Positions 17,530-26,363 of a stretch of 64,000 bases of DNA are shown here, piece by piece (within the stretch, counting starts at the first letter, position 1; every line of letters begins with the position of its first letter). A model generated the notes under the pieces. The model had not been told where the DNA came from and did no database searches. It saw only the letters and a list, made by a program, of their open reading frames with translations. The position numbers were made by a program, and so were the translations under genes. Source of the DNA: JAFDWR01 sp038216655 (GTDB lineage: Bacteria; Armatimonadota; Fimbriimonadia; Fimbriimonadales; Fimbriimonadaceae); contig JBBQPZ010000007.1 in NCBI GenBank assembly GCA_038216655.1, forward strand, positions 1-64,000. Direction: 5' to 3'.

Positions 17530-19647
17530 TTACGCCTTGGTGCCTGCCTCGTCGGCCCCGACCGCCGACATGGGTACTACGCGGATACGGTGGCTACGGG
17601 AGCAGACCATCTCGCCCTCTTCGAGCCGGATACCTTCTGCGTTGGACTGAATCTGTTCCGCCCCCAACAATCCTTCCTCCCGATTCTGAATCTTGGAGGT
17701 GTAGAGCTTGGCGTCAAGCAGGAAGGCGACTCCGCGGACCGAGCCAACCTGAGCATAGACATCGGCCAAAGTGATCGCGCGCCGGAACGGCCAGCCTTCG
17801 CCATTCGGACCGCCGAACAGCGGGTGGAAGTAAGTGAACAGTGCCTCTTGAACTCGGTTCGCAACGATATCTGCGTCGGCCCGCGGATCGGCGACGAGGC
17901 TGATCTCGGTGGAGAGGAACACGTAGTCGGGTTCGCCCACCTCCAGGGTCGCGGTGAGGAGTCGGCGCTCATCGAGAAACGCATAGACGTCCTTGATCGT
18001 CGCTGCGGGCACGCCAAGGTCGGCGGGGCGCGGCATGGTCAGGGCCCGACTCAACTGCGGGATGATCAGCACTCGCACCGTTCCCGGCCGGACGAGTGGC
18101 TTTCGCGATCGGCTCGGATGGGTCGTCGGCTGGATGCAGTGGGCGCGACCCACTCCGGAAGACCCTTTGCCCGCGAGGAACTCGTAGTCCTCGGCGGTCA
18201 CGGCACGGTTTCGGATGCGGATGATCTCGCGGGTGCGCATCTTGGCGCGTTCCAGCGTTTCACGATCCCGGCCACCGGTCGCGATGATGGGGTTGACGAC
18301 TTCGGCGATGTAGGGCTTGGCCGACTTGAGGACGCGAACCTTCCCTTCCCGAACGTTGCCGCCTGTCCCCCCGCCCACTCGGTAGGCGGAGAAAACCATG
18401 ACCATCCCCTTCTCGGGGATCTTGCCGTACTGACGCCGAGAACCGTCCGGCTGGAGAATCGAGGGACCGAGGAACACCTCGCCGGTCAGGGAATCAAGGG
18501 CGAAATGATGATCTTCGGCACCGCTCTCGGCAAAGTCCTCGACCGCCGTCCATTCTTCCCATTCCTCGTAGTCGGCACCCTGGGGTCCAACGAGGAGATG
18601 CTCGCCAGGACGAAGGGTCAGGACAGGCTTGTAGGCAAGCTGAAAAATCTGGCCAGGCGTCCCATCGCTCTGACCCATGTTCTCATAGCGGATGACCGTG
18701 CAGTTGCTCGCCTTGACAGTGCCACCGATGGTACGAGCGGTGATTCCGCGAACGGCGGGCGACGACTCGTACCGATCGGGACGCTCCTCTTCAATGCCAC
18801 GAGGCGGAAGGTCCTGGGCATCGGTGGTGTAGCGGACTCGGACCCAGTAGGAGGATTGCCCGGCGAGCACGCGCGGTCGGAGCTCCCAGGGCATGGCCAG
18901 TTGAACGGTGCCGGTTCGGTTGAAGCCGAACGTCGAGTCATCGATCACGGGCAGGCGATCCCAACGTGTGGAAACCCCGTTCCAGACTTCCCAAACCTGC
19001 GCGGGATACGATTCGTTAAGACCAACGGCGGCGGTAGTGACGCAATCCGCGACCAACTCAACGATATTGCCCGAGACGTCGGTTTCGAACCCGACATAGA
19101 AGGCATCGCCGAACGCGGGCGTGTCTGAGAAGATGCGGAAAGCCTCTTCGTCGGCCTTAAAGGGCCGAGTCTTCTTCTGCTCCTCATCCGGCGCATTGTC
19201 GCGCCCGACCACGGCAAGCATTGACTGCATCTTCGGCCGGACCAGGTGTAGATCGGCTTCGGTGGTGAACTCGATCGCGTCTTCGGTTTCGGTTCGCAGG
19301 GTCGCGGCAACCTCGCCGGTGGGGATCGTCAGCTCACGTGTCTCACCCTCGACGGAATCGTCAATGAAGCGAGAAAGGAGGAACCGGAGATCGGTGCGCG
19401 CGGGCTCGGGCATCTCCAGGGAGATGCCGAGCATCTCGAGGAACTTGATGTAGTTCTTCTCCGGCACCTGGTTCATCCGGAACAAGGCCATCTCAGTCAT
19501 CGAAGCGAAGAGTTCGATGAGGGTGACGCCTGGGTCAGAGACGTTGTGGTCCGTCCACTCCGGGCATCGGAGCCCAATCTGGCGCTTCACATCGTCGACG
19601 ATGCTCTGGAAGCTTCGGGTATCGAGATCGGGGGACGGCAGCGACAT
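17530..19647 (-). CDS. Baseplate J-like wedge protein (TIGR02243 type, Pvc11/Afp11-like)
   Basis: 705 residues. The N-terminus has the DHNVSDPGVTLIELFASM motif of baseplate assembly proteins, and the gpJ/gp47-like core carries GRDRETLERAKMRTREIIR followed by NRAVTAEDYEFLAGK. The C-terminal part has LVADPRADADIVANRVQEAL and YFHPLFGGPNGEGWPFRRA. The family forms the baseplate wedge that holds the spike and triggers sheath contraction. It starts 1 bp after the gp25-like stop and ends 2 bp before the next gene, in the standard order gp25-J-I. The length is within the range for eCIS versions. Confidence 0.92.
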   Translation of the reverse strand: MSLPSPDLDTRSFQSIVDDVKRQIGLRCPEWTDHNVSDPGVTLIELFASMTEMALFRMNQVPEKNYIKFLEMLGISLEMPEPARTDLRFLLSRFIDDSVEGETRELTIPTGEVAATLRTETEDAIEFTTEADLHLVRPKMQSMLAVVGRDNAPDEEQKKTRPFKADEEAFRIFSDTPAFGDAFYVGFETDVSGNIVELVADCVTTAAVGLNESYPAQVWEVWNGVSTRWDRLPVIDDSTFGFNRTGTVQLAMPWELRPRVLAGQSSYWVRVRYTTDAQDLPPRGIEEERPDRYESSPAVRGITARTIGGTVKASNCTVIRYENMGQSDGTPGQIFQLAYKPVLTLRPGEHLLVGPQGADYEEWEEWTAVEDFAESGAEDHHFALDSLTGEVFLGPSILQPDGSRRQYGKIPEKGMVMVFSAYRVGGGTGGNVREGKVRVLKSAKPYIAEVVNPIIATGGRDRETLERAKMRTREIIRIRNRAVTAEDYEFLAGKGSSGVGRAHCIQPTTHPSRSRKPLVRPGTVRVLIIPQLSRALTMPRPADLGVPAATIKDVYAFLDERRLLTATLEVGEPDYVFLSTEISLVADPRADADIVANRVQEALFTYFHPLFGGPNGEGWPFRRAITLADVYAQVGSVRGVAFLLDAKLYTSKIQNREEGLLGAEQIQSNAEGIRLEEGEMVCSRSHRIRVVPMSAVGADEAGTKA

Positions 19648-19648
19648 C

Positions 19649-20056
19649 TTAGTCTTCTCCGGGGATCACATAGAAGGGGAACACGAGGTTTCGCTCGGAG
19701 TTCAGGGCGGGAATCTGATACTTGATGCTGACTACGAGTCTGCCCTCGTTGTCCGGGTCAGGGTCCGCTTCGACATTGACGACCTTGATTCTAGGCTCCC
19801 AACGCATCAGGGCCTCGGTCACGTAGCGTCGGGCGAGGCCACCAGTCGCGGCGTCGTTCGGGGCAAACATGAGGCCGTGAATCTCGCAACCGAACTCAGG
19901 GCGCATCGGGCGTTCGCCCTTGCGCGTCATGACGATCATCTTGATCGCCTCTTCGACGTCTTGAACCTGGTGGACGAGTTCCATGCGGCCGCGAGCATCC
20001 AGCCGGGGAGGGAATTTCCACCCCGAGCCCAAAAAATCCTTGGTCTCGTCCAGCAT
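19649..20056 (-). CDS. gp25-like baseplate wedge protein (GPW/gp25 family)
   Basis: 135 residues, the standard size for GPW/gp25 proteins. The conserved segments are VQDVEEAIKMIVMTRKGERPMRPEFGCEIH (shortened here to its key residues: RKGER, RPEFGC), the following FAPNDAAT and ALMRWEPRIKV. In contractile tails this small wedge protein links baseplate and sheath. It is the first gene of the second operon of the locus: a promoter-like sequence lies 29-57 nt upstream and a purine-rich GAGAGAGG precedes ATG 20056. Confidence 0.93.
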   Translation of the reverse strand: MLDETKDFLGSGWKFPPRLDARGRMELVHQVQDVEEAIKMIVMTRKGERPMRPEFGCEIHGLMFAPNDAATGGLARRYVTEALMRWEPRIKVVNVEADPDPDNEGRLVVSIKYQIPALNSERNLVFPFYVIPGED

Positions 20057-20084
20057 TGCCTCTCTCCGCGATTCTCTCCTGTTT

Positions 20085-20113
20085 AGATTAGCAGGGTAAC
20101 GGCGAACCTACAA
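20085..20113 (-). promoter_or_regulatory. Probable sigma-70-type promoter for the baseplate operon
   Basis: Read on the minus strand: TTGTAG (20113-20108), a 17-nt spacer, then TAATCT (20090-20085) preceded by TGC, an extended -10. It lies in the 109-bp gap between the VgrG-like stop and the gp25-like start. That gap is the largest between structural genes of this half of the locus, so a separate transcription start here makes sense. Confidence 0.45.
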
Positions 20114-20165
20114 GGGCGCGTGTACCTAATTTGAATGTTCTTCAAGTTCGAGCCCGGCGCGGGCC

Positions 20166-21929
20166 TTAATTGATGTTCACCGTTCCGCCGTTGATCGTGA
20201 CGCTACTGCTACCCGACATCGAGAGGGTAGCGGACGCGGAGATCGAGATCGAGGGGGCACTCAGGCTGATCGACGTGTTCGCGGTCACTGAGATCGTGCC
20301 TGAGTCCTGAATCTCCACCTTATCGCCGCTCGGGTTCTGGACCGTGATGGACGCCCCGTTCTGGTCGAGGACCATCTTGTGGCCGGCTGCGGTCTTCACC
20401 TCGATCTTGTTCTCCGCGTCACTGATGGTGATGGAGTGACTCCCGTTGGTGGTGAAGCTAATCTCGCCCTTGCCGCCCGAGTCGTCGATGAGTATCTTGT
20501 GGCCGATGCGAGACTGAATGATCCGATGGACGACGCCGTCGCCGGTTACCGCCTGATTGTTGTTCTCAGGCGGGCTGTCCTGGCCATTCCAAAGGCCACC
20601 AAGAATGAACGCACGCGTAATGTCTCCATGTTCGAAGCCAACAAGCACCTCGTCGTCAACCTCGGGAATATAGAGAAAGCCACGGTTTTTCCCCCCCATT
20701 GGGGTACAGATTCGGGCCCAATAGCTCTCGTCGTCATCGGACAGCCAGGGGAATTTGACACGAACGCGGGCCTGCCCATCGGGGTCTTGGTTGTTCGTGA
20801 CGATCCCGATGACGATGTTCCCGCCAAGGGGCTTCCGATCCTGGATTCCCCCTCCCATTGCGGAGGCAAGGGTGGGAGGCTTCTTGCCGGAGATCGAGAA
20901 CTGCGTGGTCAAGCCTTCCGCGGACGAGTAATGGTGGGTGGTCGAGGTAACCAGGTAGGAGCCATTAAAGTGGCCTCCGATATTGCCAATACGAACCTTG
21001 CAATTCGGCTTGAGGCCTTGCTTCCAAGCGCAGAGGCCATCTGCCTCGACGAAGCCTGCGGCGATTTCGTCCAGGGTGGACTGGGCAAATAGCTCGGCGC
21101 CATTTTGAGACCAGGGAACTTGATCGACGATCACCATCTCGGCGTTGCCAAACGCGCGGTTGGACGCGGCCCCGCCGTTCATGCCATAGCCAATATCGGG
21201 CACGCCTTGCGGGCTGGTCGCCTGGCCGATAATGCCTTGCTTCTGGGTGGGATCCCAGCCCTTGACGGTCACCTTATTTACCTGGCCCGAGGAAGACATT
21301 CGCGGTCGGAACGATGTGAGATCCGCGCCGTATTCCAGCGCGATTTCTCCTTCGCCGTCGTCGGAGACCTGCTTGAAGTGAATCGTGCGATCAATCGACG
21401 TGTACATCCGATAGCCGTTGCGTTTGGCCAGCATCGAGATGAACTCCCAATTCGTTTGGTTGTTCTGGAACACGTAGGGGTGGACCTCAGTGGTGGCATC
21501 GACGTCCGCCTGGAGGCCGCAGTTGCCCGCCAACTGCTGAACGATGTCGCTGTCCTTGACGTTCTGGAACGACTTCCTTTCTCGGCCGCGATGAAGCCGG
21601 TGCGACCGGTCGTAGCATCGAACGACAAAGGTCGCGACCATGTGGGCGGCCATATCATGGTCGATCCCGACAATCTCGCCCGCGAAGACGGGAGTGAGGT
21701 GGTTTTGTTCCGTCCCAAGCGAGATCTCGACGGATTTCCCGATTTGGAATTGGGTCTGGGTGTGGAGGGCGAACTGCTGGTCTTCGATCCGAAAGGTGGC
21801 GAGGTCGGGAAGGTGCAGGGTGTTCTCGATGACGAGTTCCTGGACGTTGTTCATCGCTTCGTCGGACAGGTTCTGTCCATCGATCTTGATCGTCGCGTAT
21901 CCGAGATAGACGGGAGCTTGGGCTGGCAT
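20166..21929 (-). CDS. VgrG-like spike protein (gp27/gp5 fusion, Pvc8/Afp8-like)
   Basis: 587 residues. The N-terminal gp27-like hub domain covers about residues 1-340 (VVRCYDRSHRLHRGRE, FQNNQTNWEFISMLAKRNGY are typical). The gp5-type OB fold is at about 370-470 (QDPDGQARVRVKFPWLSDD; GFLYIPEVDDEVLVGFEHGD; ILGGLWNGQDSPP). The C-terminal 110 residues are short repeating beta strands typical of the spike needle. The protein caps the tube and pierces the target. No effector extension follows the needle, and no PAAR gene follows in the operon, so the tip may be unsharpened or supplied elsewhere. It is 6 bp downstream of the LysM adaptor gene. Confidence 0.93.
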   Translation of the reverse strand: MPAQAPVYLGYATIKIDGQNLSDEAMNNVQELVIENTLHLPDLATFRIEDQQFALHTQTQFQIGKSVEISLGTEQNHLTPVFAGEIVGIDHDMAAHMVATFVVRCYDRSHRLHRGRERKSFQNVKDSDIVQQLAGNCGLQADVDATTEVHPYVFQNNQTNWEFISMLAKRNGYRMYTSIDRTIHFKQVSDDGEGEIALEYGADLTSFRPRMSSSGQVNKVTVKGWDPTQKQGIIGQATSPQGVPDIGYGMNGGAASNRAFGNAEMVIVDQVPWSQNGAELFAQSTLDEIAAGFVEADGLCAWKQGLKPNCKVRIGNIGGHFNGSYLVTSTTHHYSSAEGLTTQFSISGKKPPTLASAMGGGIQDRKPLGGNIVIGIVTNNQDPDGQARVRVKFPWLSDDDESYWARICTPMGGKNRGFLYIPEVDDEVLVGFEHGDITRAFILGGLWNGQDSPPENNNQAVTGDGVVHRIIQSRIGHKILIDDSGGKGEISFTTNGSHSITISDAENKIEVKTAAGHKMVLDQNGASITVQNPSGDKVEIQDSGTISVTANTSISLSAPSISISASATLSMSGSSSVTINGGTVNIN

Positions 21930-21935
21930 GAGGGT

Positions 21936-22586
21936 TTAGGAAAGCGGCGGAATCGAGAGGATCATTCCCGCTTCAAGGCTCATCGGGTCGTCGAGGTCGT
22001 TCGCCTGTGCGATGCCACGCCATTTGCTCGCGTCACCGTACTCTTGGTGGGCGATCAACGGTAGCGTCTCGCGGGCTCCTACCTGGCGTCGGCGGTAGCC
22101 GGGCTTGGAGCCCGAAGTTGGATTCGTTCCGGGCTGGACGGTGGCGTCCTCCGCTTCCTCAAGCGTGATCGAGGCGGTGGCGCGCACTGGCGTGCCGTCC
22201 TGCCGAAAAAGGGTGTAGCGCACGGAGAGGTTGGTGATCGCGGCCTTGAACTCCCAACGCGGGCCCCAGTGGAAGAGACAAAGGGGCGGACGCGACCGGT
22301 TCGTGGTCGAGTTGCGGTGGGCTTCGTCGATCATCGCAAGTTCCCAGAGTTTGTTGACAAGGGTGCTCACGTCGCCATTTCGCTGCTCGAAGACGTCAAA
22401 GAACAACTCCATGGTCATCGTCTTGGCACCGCCGCTGGTGAACTCCAGGTTCGGCACGTTTCGACCTTGGATCGGCTTGGCCTGCCACTGGTTTTGCTTC
22501 GCGATCGTGTACTCGGTCGGGTTGAACAAGCACTCGATCCGTTCGTTGGTGTCGAGATTCGTGATGGTGGCTTTCGTGAGTCCCAT
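21936..22586 (-). CDS. Tube-baseplate adaptor with C-terminal LysM (Pvc7/Afp7-like)
   Basis: 216 residues. The N-terminal segment reads ECLFNPTEYTIAKQNQW, and the middle has TMELFFDVFEQRN and LCLFHWGPRWEF, all typical of the eCIS and phage LysM adaptor family (gp53-like). The C-terminal LysM (about 168-216; PLIAHQEYGDASKWRGIAQAN) is used here for assembly rather than for glycan binding. It lies directly before the spike gene, the conserved position. Start ATG 22586 is followed by the family's usual KATITNLDTNE. Confidence 0.92.
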   Translation of the reverse strand: MGLTKATITNLDTNERIECLFNPTEYTIAKQNQWQAKPIQGRNVPNLEFTSGGAKTMTMELFFDVFEQRNGDVSTLVNKLWELAMIDEAHRNSTTNRSRPPLCLFHWGPRWEFKAAITNLSVRYTLFRQDGTPVRATASITLEEAEDATVQPGTNPTSGSKPGYRRRQVGARETLPLIAHQEYGDASKWRGIAQANDLDDPMSLEAGMILSIPPLS

Positions 22587-22601
22587 AGTTGATCCTGAAA
22601 A

Positions 22602-25502
22602 TTAGCGGAGGCCGTGCCTCTCCGCATCCGTGGCGATGCGGCGCTTAAGAAGTGTCCAGACCTCGGAGGCGAGCAAATTGACGTCTCCCGCGGCGTTTCC
22701 CCGCTCGCTGGAGCTTGCCGAATCGTGAGATTGGGAGCTCGCTTCGCTGGCCGGGGTCGAAGCGGTCTCCATCGATGCCTGCAGGATGAGCCCCGAAGAG
22801 GGTGCCTTTGCTTGGGGTGGCATTCGCAGTGGCAATTCCTGGTGGAGTTCGACGTGGGTCGACAGGCTGCTCGGCGCCGAGGAAGTGGACTGCGTCACGG
22901 GCATTGATGGGGCTCCGATGCGGGTAGCGGCGGGACCTGGAGTCGCGGTGGGCACCGATCGTCCGCCCATGGCCGGCCGGCCGGCCGTTGGGAGCAGCGT
23001 CGGCGAACTGATCGAAGTGGGTCCGTAGGTGGGCGACGAGGTAGGAGCAACTATCGCGGTCGGCATGGCCGATCCCATCATTGCCGGAGTCGACGAGACC
23101 GAGCTCCTCGCCGAGGTCATCGAGCTCCGGGTAGCAACGGCGGAGAGTCTCGAGCCACCGACGAGCGGGAGTGCCGCCCCCGTGGCGCTGGGGCTGGCTT
23201 GAATGGATGCGGACCCCGCGGGCGCAAATGCGGGACGAGCTGAGTGCATCAACGGGAGGTGGCTTGGCGCGAGCGAACTTGCCGTCTGCGTGACCGGGGC
23301 CGAGTGGAAAGCCGCGGTGTGCGCGGTAGGGGTAAGAGGCCCGGAGGAGATGCCCGAAACCGCCGGAGCGGCACTTCCCATCGCAACTGAGCCGCCCGAA
23401 GGAGACGCCGACGAACCGGTCGAGACCCGCGCGGGAGCCGATCCACCGCTGCCGGCAAAACCGAACGACCGGGAGCTTGGCGTGAAGCTGGCCATCGCCG
23501 AGGCAGGGCCGGTTCCTTCGGGCCCCAATGCGTGGCCGCCCAGCATTGGGGCATGGATCAAGGGACTCGAAAGGGAGAGCGGAGCGGCGGATGAAGCCAC
23601 GCTCTCCATTGGCTGCGCGGCCCGGGCATCTTCCATGGCGCGCGAAGCGTGCGAGGCCATTCCGATGGAGCGGCCGACCGGATCGCTGGAGCCTTCCGTT
23701 TGCGGCAGAGGAGCTCCGGCTGAGGGCATCGTCACGCGCGAGTCTGGCGAGAGTAATGTGTGAGGTTCGGCATCGCGTAGACCGTACGCGGGTGCGGCCT
23801 TCTGCCACGCCTGTTTGTCGGGCTCCGCGCTGACGCTCTGAAACGCCGAGAACATCGTGTTCTTCAGGGGAGCAAACTGCTCGGGTCGAACGATTTGCGG
23901 CTTGGTGGGATCGGCGATCGAGGCCCGCATCGCCTGTTCTTGGCGCGCCTCGGAGGTTGCGCCGAGAGTGGGGGCGAGCCTGACCGGGATGCCGAGGAAG
24001 TCGAGGGCACCCCCACGTTGGGCTTGCCCGGCTCCCGCTTCCGCGAGGTGTCCTTCGGCCGAATCGGAGCCTCCCGCCATGATTGACGTGGATCCCGCGA
24101 TCGGACGATCCGTCATGGGGATGATCGAGGCGGAAAGGGGCATCGCCGACGGACTTCCACCGGAGGAGGAGCTTGCCATTGCGGACGCTTGATTGGCAAG
24201 TGACAGATCGCTCACACCGTATCCGTCGGCCATCAGTTGGCGCGAGAGGCTCGGCGCGAGATTCAGGTTCACCGCGCCCGCGGTGAGTTGCTCTGGCGGA
24301 AGCGCCGGGTAGATCATCTGCGCGCCTTCCGGCAGCATCTCACGAAGCGCGCTGAGCGCGGACGCGTCCATGGGAACGGAGCCCTTGGCGAGCGTCTCCC
24401 AATCGAACGAGACCGCGGAGCCGGTCTTTTGTGCACCTTCTGAGGCGACCTGAACGGGAGGTGCGATCAACGTGACCTGGCCCATCTGGGGCGTCGCCGA
24501 GATGTACCGACCGGGAGTCAACCCATCGCCGGGCGAGCCGTAGGTCGGCTCAAGCCCCATGGCCTGAGGTCCGGGCGCGGTATCGAACACGCGCGGCACC
24601 ATCGAGCCGTTGAAGGTGCCATTGGGAGTCTGCGCGGGGCCGAAGCCTGGCTGAAGGTAGTAGCCTCCGGCATCGGGGCTTCCATAGCTCCCCATCGGCG
24701 CGCCGAAGCCGGCCGCGCCACCATAGGTATCGGGCATGCCGTGGAAGGCAGCCATCCCACCGAATCCTTGGGGTGCGCTGGGGGCGACGCCTCGGAGAAG
24801 ATAGGTGAATGCGGGGGCTCCTCCGTAGGAGGCTGCACCCATCGCCGCACCGGGGGTGGCCCCGGCGGCGGGATTGAAGAGCATGCCTGCGGCGAGGCCG
24901 CCAAATCCCAGGTTTGCCCCCCAAACCGCTCGGTTGGTGGTGGCAACCGCGCTCCGGGTTTCTGCCGCGGTCGGTCCCGCGTAGGCGGGGGCGGACGGAG
25001 TCTGAGTTGGAGTCTGAGTCTGAGTCTGAGTCGCAGTTGCCGCGGACGCGGGGCGTGCCTTTAGAGCTTGGGCGAGGAGGGCGTCGATTTCCGCGGCAGT
25101 TAAGTCGCGGGCCGGGCCCTTGACCACCCGCTCGGGGCCTTCGACGTAGCGGTCCACTTCCCGAACCTTGACGACGTTCTCGGATTCCTCCTCCTTATCG
25201 CGGACCTTGATCAGCCACTGGCTGAATTCGCGGACGTCCCGCGATTGGATTGAGTACTTGTCCGCCAGCGCGTTTCGATCCGCCTGCGCGGGCAGGAGCC
25301 CGGCGAAGGATGCGCGGCCGATGACGTCGGCGGCGAATGTGGCCGATCCCGCACCTGCCGAACCGATGGGCGGAGGCGCTCCGTCGGGCATCGCTTCGAA
25401 GGCGCTGGTGTGAGTGACTTCCTGGAGGAACGACGCGATGCGCTGCAGCGAGCGCGGGGGCTCGAGCTGCATATCTTTCGCGCGGAGTTCCTCAGTCGGC
25501 AT
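22602..25502 (-). CDS. 966-residue low-complexity protein of the injection system
   Basis: I do not recognise a family. Residues 1-110 are helical and charged (VREFSQWLIKVRDKEEES, LTAAEIDALLAQALKA). Residues 130-900 are Ala/Ser/Pro/Gly/Thr-rich with no long hydrophobic stretch I would call a membrane span. The last 25 residues regain order: LLASEVWTLLKRRIATDAER. That tail resembles the tail of the DUF5908-like protein two genes upstream (VAQRVYDLMVEEARLARMRGER). Position between tube and LysM adaptor suggests a structural or length-determining protein, or a very long disordered linker. A (TQ)n/(TP) microsatellite lies near residue 160. It ends 15 bp before the LysM adaptor gene. Confidence 0.7.
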   Translation of the reverse strand: MPTEELRAKDMQLEPPRSLQRIASFLQEVTHTSAFEAMPDGAPPPIGSAGAGSATFAADVIGRASFAGLLPAQADRNALADKYSIQSRDVREFSQWLIKVRDKEEESENVVKVREVDRYVEGPERVVKGPARDLTAAEIDALLAQALKARPASAATATQTQTQTPTQTPSAPAYAGPTAAETRSAVATTNRAVWGANLGFGGLAAGMLFNPAAGATPGAAMGAASYGGAPAFTYLLRGVAPSAPQGFGGMAAFHGMPDTYGGAAGFGAPMGSYGSPDAGGYYLQPGFGPAQTPNGTFNGSMVPRVFDTAPGPQAMGLEPTYGSPGDGLTPGRYISATPQMGQVTLIAPPVQVASEGAQKTGSAVSFDWETLAKGSVPMDASALSALREMLPEGAQMIYPALPPEQLTAGAVNLNLAPSLSRQLMADGYGVSDLSLANQASAMASSSSGGSPSAMPLSASIIPMTDRPIAGSTSIMAGGSDSAEGHLAEAGAGQAQRGGALDFLGIPVRLAPTLGATSEARQEQAMRASIADPTKPQIVRPEQFAPLKNTMFSAFQSVSAEPDKQAWQKAAPAYGLRDAEPHTLLSPDSRVTMPSAGAPLPQTEGSSDPVGRSIGMASHASRAMEDARAAQPMESVASSAAPLSLSSPLIHAPMLGGHALGPEGTGPASAMASFTPSSRSFGFAGSGGSAPARVSTGSSASPSGGSVAMGSAAPAVSGISSGPLTPTAHTAAFHSAPVTQTASSLAPSHLPLMHSARPAFAPAGSASIQASPSATGAALPLVGGSRLSAVATRSSMTSARSSVSSTPAMMGSAMPTAIVAPTSSPTYGPTSISSPTLLPTAGRPAMGGRSVPTATPGPAATRIGAPSMPVTQSTSSAPSSLSTHVELHQELPLRMPPQAKAPSSGLILQASMETASTPASEASSQSHDSASSSERGNAAGDVNLLASEVWTLLKRRIATDAERHGLR
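24999..25034. repeat. GAGTCT hexanucleotide microsatellite
   Basis: Tandem hexamers of the type GAGTCT (about five units, one variant) inside the 966-residue gene, encoding Thr-Gln/Thr-Pro on the minus strand. Hexamer changes keep the frame, so this could vary linker length between strains. Confidence 0.6.
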
Positions 25503-25505
25503 TGG

Positions 25506-25970
25506 TTATCCCTTGCTCATCTGAAGGCCGTTATGGGCGATCTCAAGGGTCTCGATCGCCGCGGCGGCGGCATCGGCGCGAAGGTCGGCACCGGTCCACT
25601 TCACCGGATAGGCACCGATCAGGTGGTACTGCTTCACGATCTTGTCCGCCTCCTGGCCGTAGATCATGATCGAGATGTTCTTGCGGGCAGTGGGGGCTCC
25701 GTCCATGCTGTCCAGGTACCACTTGTGCAGGTCCTCACCGGGATCGAGGCCATGCTTCAGGGTGAGGTTGCCGTACTTGGTCCGGACGGGCAAGCGATGG
25801 GTGTGCGTGTTGAGCCCGCCCTCGCTGTAGTCGAAGACTTCGGTCTCCATCGTAATCGGCGAGCACTCGGTGAACCCGGCCACGTTGATGCCGTCGATCT
25901 GCACCCAGAACTTGAAGGCGAGGTGCGGATCCTTCTGTTTGTGTTCGCTCTTGGTCAAGGGATTGGCCAT
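25506..25970 (-). CDS. Contractile-system inner tube protein (gp19 family), second copy
   Basis: 154 residues. Typical gp19-like tube subunit: DPHLAFKFWVQIDG, the AGFTECSPITMETEVFDYSEGG segment (key residues GFTECSP and EGG), and LTLKHGLDPGEDLHKWYLD. Tube hexamers stack inside the sheath. This is the second tube-type gene of the locus; eCIS clusters commonly encode a main tube and a diverged copy that makes the first ring on the baseplate. Its position next to the spike and LysM adaptor suggests the latter. Its ATG shares 1 base with the stop of the DUF5908-like gene. Confidence 0.92.
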   Translation of the reverse strand: MANPLTKSEHKQKDPHLAFKFWVQIDGINVAGFTECSPITMETEVFDYSEGGLNTHTHRLPVRTKYGNLTLKHGLDPGEDLHKWYLDSMDGAPTARKNISIMIYGQEADKIVKQYHLIGAYPVKWTGADLRADAAAAAIETLEIAHNGLQMSKG

Positions 25971-26269
25971 TATCGTTCTCCTCTCATGCGGGCGAGTCGT
26001 GCTTCTTCGACCATCAAGTCGTACACGCGCTGGGCGACGCGACCCGGATCGGCGCGCCCAGCGTGGCGTGGCTCATGCTGCCCGGCCGGCCCGCGTTGCT
26101 CGGACGCCTGCTGCGTAGGCGGGGGCGGGGTGGTGGGCGCGGCGGTGGGGGTCGGCTGAGCGAATTCCATTTGCGGTCGCGCCGGTCCCTCGGAGGAGTG
26201 CATGGTCGCCTGAGATCCGCCCATCTCGACGCGCACGCGACAATTCAATCGGTTAATGGTTATCGACAT
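25970..26269 (-). CDS. DUF5908-like small eCIS protein
   Basis: 99 residues starting at ATG 26269, where MSITINRLNCRVRVEMG resembles the start of DUF5908 proteins of eCIS loci. The frame remains open upstream to 26572, but that part overlaps the 3' end of the giant gene and shows no conserved features. The middle is Pro/Gln/Thr-rich, and the C-terminus is a charged helix (VAQRVYDLMVEEARLARMRGER has Val, Leu and Arg at regular spacing). GGGGGA precedes the start. A TACAAT lies about 20 nt further upstream in the 94-bp gap, so there may be an internal promoter. Function in assembly is unknown. Confidence 0.72.
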   Translation of the reverse strand: MSITINRLNCRVRVEMGGSQATMHSSEGPARPQMEFAQPTPTAAPTTPPPPTQQASEQRGPAGQHEPRHAGRADPGRVAQRVYDLMVEEARLARMRGER

Positions 26270-26363
26270 GCGTTCCCCCGTCCTATTGTAGTGCCGGTTC
26301 GGCCTGCGCCACGGCTGATAACTCGGTGCCTCGCAAAATCGCGTGTTTCCATTGGGTTTAGGT

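Noticed and set aside
17590..19128. 512-codon open frame on the plus strand
   Set aside because: Antisense to the J-like baseplate gene.
20140..20165. GTTCGAGCCC as a possible tRNA T-arm
   Set aside because: No acceptor, D or anticodon stems can be formed around it.
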